Below, piece after piece: positions 45,201 to 64,000 of a stretch of 64,000 bases of DNA. The notes beneath the pieces are model-generated. The model was given only the letters and a program-made list of their open reading frames with translations, was not told where the DNA came from and ran no database searches. This DNA is from Trebouxia sp. TZW2008 (taxonomy: Eukaryota > Chlorophyta > Trebouxiophyceae > Trebouxiales > Trebouxiaceae). The stretch is taken from contig BDIU01000307.1 in assembly GCA_002118135.1 (NCBI GenBank), positions 1 through 64,000 of the forward strand. Direction: 5' to 3'. The stretch's first letter is position 1. The number at the start of each line of letters is the position of its first letter. The position numbers and the translations under genes were made by a program.

Positions 45201-48200
45201 GCATTTCATTCATTCGCAGCCAGTGACGGAAAAGCAATGGCAATGTATCAAGATGCCTCACTTGCTGGTAGCTTGGATCAAACAACAGCTGGCCACATGA
45301 GAATGTGCATCAGCAGAATCAGAGGAGCACTCCTTTGCAAGCAAACCCTAAGACCACAAGGTGACCAGACAAGATGTTTATAGCAGGAGACTTCTCTATG
45401 GAGCAAAATTACGAGGGGCAAACCACACATGACTCAGCGTTAGCCGTCTGAGACTGCTGCAAGTATAAATCTGCTATCAGCTGTCATTGACCACTTGCAG
45501 CACTCCTCAACATCACATGTCATATGTGCAAAGTCAGTGACAGCTGCTGTGCCTATCACAGCCTCAAAGCGTGGTCAGCATGCTAAGGGTCAACATTCAT
45601 GGCACTTGTCAAACAGCAACTAACCATTGACAGCGTGATGTCCCTCGGGAAAATGGCCTTGCTCTTCATCCAGAGCAGCTTGAATGGTCTCAGCAGCTTC
45701 GGAGTCACAGCTTCGAGCCATGTGCAGCATGTTCAACAGCAGCATTCATATCACTTGTCAAACAGCAACTGACCGTTGATAGCATGATGTCCATTGGTGA
45801 GGTGGCCTTGCTCTTCATCCAGAGCCGCTTGAATGGTTTCAGCAGCTTTGGAGTCTAGCTTCTTGGCTTGACCCACCATCTTGATCATGACCTCAACTCT
45901 TGGCTCATTCTGATGCTGCAAGGCAGCTGCAGGCAAACAACAGTCCCATGACACTAGACTTAGAATCATGCAATGCCATCAACAAAGTATATAGGATGAG
46001 TCACATCAAATTACTGACACAAATGCTACTTTCGTAGCAGAAACAAGGTGTATCTTGCTTGTAATCTGACATGCCTAGTCAACGAGTCTGGCACTTCACT
46101 TCGTCAAGGAGCAACAGAAGTGTAGCGGTCAACTTGCACCCATGAAACAAGACTAGCAGTGTGACAGAAGCACAGCTATGTGCAGTGAGTTGGCAGAACA
46201 AGGTGCAGCATGCTGATATGTGAGCTTCTCCCAGGTGTGGCTGCAGATTATGCATGAAGTATGCACAGGATTGCTATGTGTCTTGCTGATCAGGTTGTGA
46301 CTAGCCAAAGTAGGCTTACTCTTCTGCAGCCTGGTCTTGACAGTTGTCATCTTCAGCGTTGCCAAGGCTCTGGTATGCATGGGAGCCTGCACCACCAAAC
46401 ACTGGTATGGTCTTTGCAAGCTTAAGGGCTGCAGGGCTACACTGCCATCAGCTGGCAATCTAGCGGCTGTTGAATGCTGAACACCAAGTTTAGTCAGCTG
46501 GCAATGTAGTGACTCTTGAATGATGAACATGTGATTGCTGAGGATACTGAAACACATGGATGCATAAAAAAGCATCATTGTAAGCAGTGTGACTGAGGGA
46601 ATCTTTACCTGAGGGAGCACGCCATTGACAGGTGGGATGCCAATGATGCCACAGGCAAATGTCATGAAGCCCAGCAGCAGCAGGTCCCCGCTGTAGGCTG
46701 ACGCAATTTCATAACAGCACAGATGGCAGCTGGGGAAATAACTCATAATCAAATTCACCTGAGGTAACACGCCATTGACGGGTGGGATGCCAATGATGCC
46801 GCAGGCAAAGGTCATGAAACCCAGCAGCAGCAGATCCCAGCTGTATGCTGACGGCTTGCGCAGGTTGAAGTCGGGAGTCTGAGCCAGCTGAGAGGAAACA
46901 CTGTGGTCAAAGTAGAACAGAATTGTGATGACTAGGGCGGGGACTAGTGCTCCAGCAATGTATACTCCTGGCACTCTACCCATGTCCTGCAATGAGCAAA
47001 AGGCAAACATGTTAGGCCGCCCTGCTTTAACGTAATAGGTAGCTGCGGCTGCAACAGCTGCAAACAGCCCACAGCAGGGTTGGGGCAGGTCTTAAAGCAC
47101 GCATGGCAGCCATGGGTGGACGGCGTCCAAGTGTCAGACAGCACATTGTCAGCGTTTGGGAGCCAGCTGAGGAGGCACGCTGTAGTCAAAGTAGGATGGG
47201 ATGGTAACGACAAGGGCAGGCACCAAAGCTCCAGCAATGTACACTCCTGGCACTCTACCCATGTCCTGCAATAACCACATTATCAGCACAGCACACTAGC
47301 TCAACGTCGCATACATGGCTGCTGTTCATGAAGCAGCATGCTACCAAACATTTGACATCAAGGTTCCTTGCTGAGGGACATCAACCAATCAGTATCGATT
47401 GACAGATTTTGCACTCTGGGGTAGGGAGCCAGATGTGACTCATCGGACTTACCAGCCCAAAAGCACAGGTGAATGTGTCAACCAATATATATAGCGGATA
47501 GCAATGTACACTCAACTCTGTACTCTCCAGCTGGTTGTTCCCAAGCAAAGCGCGGTGATGCAAGTCAAACGCAAGCAGCAATGCCATTCACATGAACTCA
47601 TTCTACAGTCCAGTCTGCCTGCTCATCCCACATGTAAAGGACAGTTGCTGTCCCTTCTTGCTTTCTGTCAAAAGCATGATGATGCAGATCAGTTGCAAGC
47701 AACAATGCCAACCCCCTTGACTAAAACCACGACATTTCCAGAGGCATTTACATGCACTCTCAGGCTGAGAGTGTGAATTGCACGCCAAACGCAAGCAGAA
47801 CAGTAACCATGTCTGCTTACTCTGGCTACAGTCCAATTCGTCTTCTCATCCCACGTGTTAGGGAGGCGTGTGCGCCTAGGAACGCCACTGGGTGTGCCCT
47901 TGCTAACAGCATAGCCCAGAGCGCTCCAGATGACAACCAGCAAGGGCACCCCATAGTCAGCAATGAAGCTCCGAATCCAACCCTTGAAGTATAGCCAAGA
48001 CCTGGCTTGGCGGACTGTCAGGGTTGTGTACAGCAACCCTAGGGCCAAGATGACAGACCATAGCCCATTGACCAGGCGCCAGTCAAAGTCATTGGCTGCA
48101 CCCCTGCAGACACAGTCAAATGTCAAACACGACACAACCTGTAACGATGTATGACAACACCAGGGCTGGACTGAGAACTAGATTGTGTGTGATGCCTACC

Positions 48201-49773
48201 AGTGCACATCCTGCGGTTCTGTATGCAACGCTAGAGCAGCGCCCTGTGCTGTCATTGAATTGAAATTGACAGTAACTCGGGACCATTGTAAGCAAAAATG
48301 TTGTCCGAAGGACCGCTAGGGTCACATGCCAAAAGCCATGGGTGAAATCACTGTCATGCCAGACCATCACACTTTCAAACTTGAGATTCAGCGCTTTGAT
48401 GTTTAGTGCGGTGCGCTGACTTGTCAGAAAATCTTTACAAAGGCTTGATGCTGCAGGCGGCATGAACATCAATCATGATAATCATTAATCATTTCATGAC
48501 TCACATGACATGGACATCAACTACTGAGAACCATTCATGTTTAGACACATGACCATTTCAGGACTCACGTGACAGCATCTGTGCCAGAGTCTATTTGGAA
48601 CTCCTCTTTCACACCCTCAAAGGCTTGCTGTAGAAACAGCGTGGCAATCAGCATGCCAAACAGCTCGCCACTGAATCTGGTGAACTTGTAGATGTATCGG
48701 CATGCTCCTGACGCTGCTGTGAGCCACAGCATGCATGCAGTCCAAGTGCAGGTCCATGCACACCAGGGGAGAAACAGTTCGCCACCCAAAGTTGGCCTTT
48801 CTGAGGCGAACGAGTACATGAACTTGTACAGCAGGACGATGGGTTCTGCCACGCCAACAATGAGCAACGGCTGGCCTCCCACAAGTGACTGCAGGCAGTC
48901 AGTTTGCAGCATTTTGAGCTTGAGAAGCATCATCAGAGACACTGCTTCCGCATGCACATAGCAGACTCATGTCATCCATATTGCAAGCATATCATTGATG
49001 ATGATGATGATCAGGAACATTGGAGGCAATGCATTTGAGACAGTGCAGAAGTTGTGTGGACATTGAGGAGATGGTCACCTGTATGATGCCACACAAGGCT
49101 GTTGCAGTGAGCACCTGTACAGCTGATAGCGAGCCATCTGCAGACAAACAAGCGTGTCAGCATGTCGGTGCTCCCATTCCTGTATCAAGTCTTACTTAAG
49201 CCATGGCAAGCATTGATTGGGGTGTTGAAAGTGAGCAGAATTGAAAAAGAAAAGAAAAAGAAAAGAGTCCACGTCATTAGGCATGTTTGAGAGGTGTCAG
49301 ATAGACCGTGGCGTCCCTCTCAGCAACATTGCAACTGTGCAAGACCATACAAGAGATTTTGGCAATGACATTTCTGATGACTGTACCTGTGTATCGCACC
49401 AGTTGCTCACCAAACGCAATTGCAGGTATTGCTGAGGTGAAAAGAATGTAAGTAGAGGGTGCCAAGATCCTGCAGACATAATTAGCTTTTGCAGCCTGAC
49501 AGGCAACATGCTACATGGAAAGGTGCATAACTTTCAGTGTGATCATATCCACACTGTGTTGCTTTGATACCTTTTGAGACAAGCAAACAGCGTCGGCACT
49601 GTATGCTGTGCAGCTGAGCAGATGGCGCGATGTTGCTGATCTCATCGTTGCAACTTTTGCGCGCACCTGAAGCCGCAGTTGAAGCCATGTTTCCAGTCGT
49701 CCTTGTACCACGGGAGCCTGCCGCGCAAGTCGTCTAAGATGCCTGAGTTGACGCGCACTTTCGGCAAGCGCAT
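42237..49773 (-). CDS. BOR1-like: Borate exporter / SLC4-type anion transporter (BOR family)
   Basis: A plasma-membrane transporter of the plant BOR family, expected to export borate (possibly bicarbonate in algae). Thirteen phase-consistent exons give 689 aa: 49667-49773, 49387-49469, 49079-49137, 48569-48888, 47821-48103, 46759-46986, 46320-46386, 45774-45926, 44945-45079, 44351-44489, 43504-43624, 43037-43213, 42237-42434. Length matches plant BOR1 (about 700). Signatures: [155 protein letters not shown], and the post-membrane [14 protein letters not shown]. The C-terminal tail is short and hydrophilic. Introns flanking exons 6, 8 and 10 hold partial copies of them. Confidence 0.96.
42861..43017. 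mobile_element. MITE-like element, copy 2 (157 bp, TA target site)
   Basis: The element starts CAGTAAGCTCTCTTTGTAAG and ends CATTACAAAGAGAGTTTGCTG; the 23-bp terminal inverted repeats match at 20 positions. TA flanks both ends (42859-42860 and 43018-43019), as expected for a TA target-site duplication. CAGT termini and TA insertion recall pogo/Tc1-mariner non-autonomous elements. It lies in the last intron of the borate exporter gene and is related to 12846-13020. It has no coding capacity. Confidence 0.8.
43960..44340 (-). repeat. Three decayed donor-side copies of borate exporter exon 10
   Basis: Downstream of exon 44351-44489 its second half is repeated about three times, with breaks: [20 protein letters not shown], then a frameshifted copy, then [20 protein letters not shown]. 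The ends retain AGTACTACAGGTGATG-like donor sequence. The true exon reads [19 protein letters not shown]. Confidence 0.85.
44635..44703. other. Ambiguous bases within duplicated poly-G tracts
   Basis: Two runs of more than ten G, each followed by TCAGTTTGAAGGTTC, flank two undetermined bases at 44664-44665. It lies in a borate exporter intron. The N pair probably marks a sequencing or assembly difficulty. Confidence 0.9.
45123..45179 (+). repeat. G4-prone repeat of GGGGTAAGGGGTCA type
   Basis: Two G-rich blocks, GGGGTAAGGGGTCAGGGG and GGGGTTAGGGGTAAGGGG, each have at least three runs of four G separated by three bases, so a G-quadruplex is possible. It lies on the non-template strand of a borate exporter intron. 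The GGGGTTAGGGG part resembles telomeric sequence but is too short to call an interstitial telomere. Confidence 0.7.
45622..45715 (-). repeat. Donor-side copy of borate exporter exon 8
   Basis: Downstream of exon 45774-45926 its 3' part is repeated: [20 protein letters not shown] against the true [20 protein letters not shown], ending with a GGTTAG donor position in place of GGTCAG. Confidence 0.85.
46612..46719 (-). repeat. Donor-side copy of borate exporter exon 6
   Basis: Downstream of exon 46759-46986 its last third is repeated and remains open: [20 protein letters not shown] then [11 protein letters not shown] and a GTAAAG donor. The functional exon reads [20 protein letters not shown]. 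No convincing acceptor precedes the copy. Confidence 0.85.
47170..47277 (-). repeat. Acceptor-side copy of borate exporter exon 6
   Basis: Upstream of exon 46759-46986 its first 100 bases recur with the same acceptor: [20 protein letters not shown] then [14 protein letters not shown] and a stop. The functional exon has [14 protein letters not shown]. Use of this acceptor would truncate the protein. Confidence 0.88.
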
Positions 49774-50285
49774 GCGCTTGACCTGCTGCCAAGTTGCAGT
49801 TCAAGAGCAGCTACTGCTGCAAACTACCGACGGCACCAAATGCCGCGATGAGTAGAGTTGCGTGACTTAACGTGGTATCAGGCAGTTGCTAGCGAGTGTC
49901 TCGTCAAAATGTCGCTGTGATAGCACGTCACGCCAATTGCAAACCAACTTTAATTTGAAGTGACTCCTGTGCTCAGGTGTTCAGATGTGCGCAGCAGCGT
50001 CAGAAACAGTTGCCGTCAAGGCCTTAAGGTTCAGCTTAAGAGACGTTTTGAGGCTTTTCGCCGCTCCGAAACCACTCTCGCAACCGGCCTTCTGATCCTT
50101 AGCTCCCCGCTGGGCTCGAGCTGCTTCATAAAGCAAACACGCTAATAACACGGTTGAGTCGTATCGCTCGCAATTCAATCACCCGAGCCTTCGCAAGTTG
50201 ACAGCGGAGCGAAGTGCTTGTCATGCATGTGTCTGTCTTGCCGAGCAACCCTGTGATCCGCACGGACTCTGCGCGTGCACATGAT
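49774..50285. promoter_or_regulatory. Bidirectional promoter of the borate exporter and AlaRS genes
   Basis: A 512-bp spacer separates divergent starts at 49773 (minus) and 50286 (plus). CG pairs are frequent here and in both first exons, and rare further inside either gene. The AlaRS start may lie upstream at 50214, which would shorten the spacer. Confidence 0.5.
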
Positions 50286-62034
<11,749 letters not shown>

Positions 62035-63678
62035 CCTACTGCTTCTGGTCTGCCAGGATGCTTTGAAGATGGCCCAAGCATTGCAGACAGCAAACAGCAG
62101 TTACCGGATCTGGGTCAGTTGTAGCCTGCTGCATCTGGCTTTCGTGGCCATCACTCTGCAAGCAAAGGACATGCTGACGGACAGGACATGTGAAGTGACT
62201 CCGCGATGACCAGTGCACCATGTGTTCCTGCATGCAGTGTTTTGCATCGTGCATTTGAGTCCCCTAAACTCACTGTTTGCTGCAAGATTGCAAGCCAGAG
62301 ATCAGGAGCAGACTAACAAAATGGTCTGGGACAGCCTGTCTAGCCAGCTGTCTTCCACCAAAGGTCATTGAAGACATTGAAGAGCGCTATAGGTTACAAG
62401 TCGACTACTGATTGCCTAAGATTAGCTTCTCAGCCGTCAAGTACACAAGAGAGCCGAGCCCTGGCATGCCAGGAGGCTGCTAATGCCCATGACCAGCACG
62501 GAGATTTAGCCCAAAATGTTGTGCAAACAGGGCTGGTGGCTACAGGTGCTGGGTTTTCTGCCCAAGCCACAGAGTACTTGCGCTTTTAAGGTTGACGTGC
62601 GCTAAGCAGCCCCAGAAAACTGGGGCTAATTGTGTTGCACTGCTTGCTGAGACTGCGCTGTGCTCTCAAGCCAGCAGCAGGGTAGATTAGCAGAACTGGC
62701 TTCACAGATTAAAATGGGGTGCAGCACTTCATGGTCTTTTCTGAGCAGACCAACAGCAATGCATACTGCGCAGTAGAGTTTGCAGTCGCTTCGACTTGTT
62801 TCACAAAACGAAAGGCGCCATGCAGCATTTGTCTAGGGCGTGTTCACGTTGTAAACCATGGTTAGATCTAAACATACATGCTTGCTTTTCGCCCAGCGCC
62901 CTGTTGTGCTTTTTCAATGTACTGCTTGACACAAGGAAGCCATCCTTGCTCGCCTACAATCACCGTTTCCTGTTGGCCGTAGTAAGTGAGTCCATCGTTA
63001 CAGTCATATGATGCTGGCAAACAAGCTCCCGGCGCACAGTGTCTTCTTGGCATGTTTTCAGGTGACACTTGCTCAATGCTAAGCCAAGCTAAAGGCTGCA
63101 AAGCACATGCTGCAGAGCCCTCATGCTGCAAAACACCCCTCCTGACACAGTGCCAATTTGTGACCACGTGAAGGCACAGGTGTATCTGTAGCCTGACATG
63201 TCAATGCTCCTGATTCACATGTGTTAGCAACAGGCGCTGCAAATGGGGATGCACTTGATATAAGATGATATGTGTGGGCGACACCAGCTGGCAGCAACCT
63301 GCAGGTTGGGTTGGCGAGTCATATGATATCAGTTTTGAGCAGCTTTGAAAATCCTGAAAGTGTGCCACAGACAACTTGATGTTGAAATACTGCTTGTCAG
63401 AGGCACACAGACACCGACAGGTTCAGCAAGGACCTTGGCCCTTTATAGCTGGTCATAAGCTGTGGCAGTACGGAGCAAAAGATAGAAACCCCCATTGGTA
63501 CAAATCTATGCTATATCTACCTGCTATGTGCTAAGTCTGCGTTACTTCCCTGCGCAGTGCTACCCAAGCTGTCCTCTGCTCAATGCCATGGACAGTCACC
63601 ACACGCATTTTGCCCAACAACATCGATTCTGGACTTGAGTTCTATCAGTGCTTTGACAGTCACAGCCATGCATTGAAC
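62035..63678. other. 3' flank of AlaRS and intergenic region
   Basis: Beyond the duplicated stop region (62060-62130) I see no supported gene. A 73-codon plus-strand frame at 62368-62589 has no recognisable motif. The right end adjoins the 3' end of the Kelch protein gene. Confidence 0.45.
62060..62130 (+). repeat. Duplicated AlaRS stop-codon region in the 3' flank
   Basis: The end of the last exon, TGAAGCATTGCAGACAGCAA through CAGTTGTAGCCTACTGC, is repeated downstream as CCAAGCATTGCAGACAGCAA through CAGTTGTAGCCTGCTGC. The copy includes a second TAG and the start of the 3' UTR, so the duplication crossed the stop codon. Confidence 0.85.
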
Positions 63679-63825
63679 TCACAAGCTGCAAACAGCAGCA
63701 AAGGCCCTGGGCTCAATATCTGCGGGCAAGTCCAACACCTCCCATTGACCAAGATCAGCATCATAAACTTCAAGGAATGGCGCATATGTTGTCATGTTGG
63801 ATTGTAAGCCGCCTACAACATAGAC
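63679..63825 (-). CDS. Last exon of a Kelch-repeat protein (gene continues past the window)
   Basis: An exon with a TTCAG acceptor at 63826 and a stop at 63679 encodes 48 residues. It contains a Kelch blade: VYVVGGLQSNMTTYAPF, then LEVYDADLGQWEVLDLPADI. This has the diagnostic GG pair, a spaced Tyr (VYD) and Trp. Kelch blades form beta-propellers that bind proteins, often as ubiquitin-ligase substrate receptors. The preceding exons lie to the right and are mostly outside the window, so the overall architecture is unknown. Confidence 0.8.
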   Translation of the reverse strand, partial: VYVVGGLQSNMTTYAPFLEVYDADLGQWEVLDLPADIEPRAFAAVCSL

Positions 63826-64000
63826 CTGAACAGCAAAAACAAATTGAGGGTCTGTTGTGCCAGCTCTTTGTGAACACGACGTACAGCAAAGCTGCTGCTG
63901 ATGACATGACATAGAATGTGCACAGACTGAGCAAAAATCAAAGCATGCCTCAGATCAGTGGTTGCAAGCAGGAATTAGCAGATTGACTCAGTGCCACACA

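Noticed and set aside
47170..47277. The upstream copy of borate exporter exon 6 as the true exon.
   Set aside because: It stops after LAPKR and lacks a donor; the copy at 46759-46986 is complete and matches the family.

Overview
This is nuclear DNA of a eukaryote, most likely a green alga (chlorophyte, perhaps a trebouxiophyte). The genes have many short GT-AG introns with strong TGCAG acceptors. Two genes carry the chlorophyte poly(A) signal TGTAA about 20 nt after the stop codon. The gene set is plant-like: a BOR-type borate exporter, a plant-type sugar-phosphate translocator and an AlaRS with an organellar-type leader. CG dinucleotides are scarce and TG/CA/TGCA abundant inside genes, while promoter regions are visibly CG-rich. 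No prokaryotic features, tRNA or rRNA genes or CRISPR arrays were seen. All models were spliced by hand; exon phases were checked and join in frame except where stated.

Layout: ribosomal protein L13a (-, 502-1840); a coiled-coil/AT-hook nuclear-type protein of about 1186 aa (+, 2136-7960); an FAD monooxygenase (-, 8977-14525); a small helical unknown (+, 14732-15952); a very long Ala/Pro/Gln-rich unknown (-, 15940 to about 26182); a possible LAMTOR5-like small protein (+, 26523-27756); a sugar-phosphate/nucleotide-sugar type translocator (-, 28303-30023); TFIIH subunit p62/TFB1 (-, 30698-38610); a TMEM115-like Golgi membrane protein (+, 39109-41157); a borate/anion exporter (-, 42237-49773); organellar alanyl-tRNA synthetase (+, 50286-62034); and the last exon of a Kelch-repeat protein (-, 63679-63825, continuing off the right edge). 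Most genes form head-to-head pairs sharing a CG-rich spacer of about 200-510 bp. The genes are housekeeping functions with no operon-like link between them.

The most striking property is architectural. Introns in nearly every long gene contain diverged tandem copies of the neighbouring exon edge. Copies 5' of an exon carry its acceptor plus its 5' part; copies 3' of an exon carry its 3' part plus its donor. Examples are seven acceptor copies for monooxygenase exon 6, five donor-side copies for TFB1 exon 10 and about seven extra donor-side copies for AlaRS exon 13. This fits recurrent short tandem duplication across exon-intron junctions, with purifying selection keeping one intact copy. In TFB1, a 178-bp duplication inside a coding exon appears to have created a new GC-AG intron. 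Two related 157-175-bp MITE-like elements with CAGT termini sit in introns of two genes.
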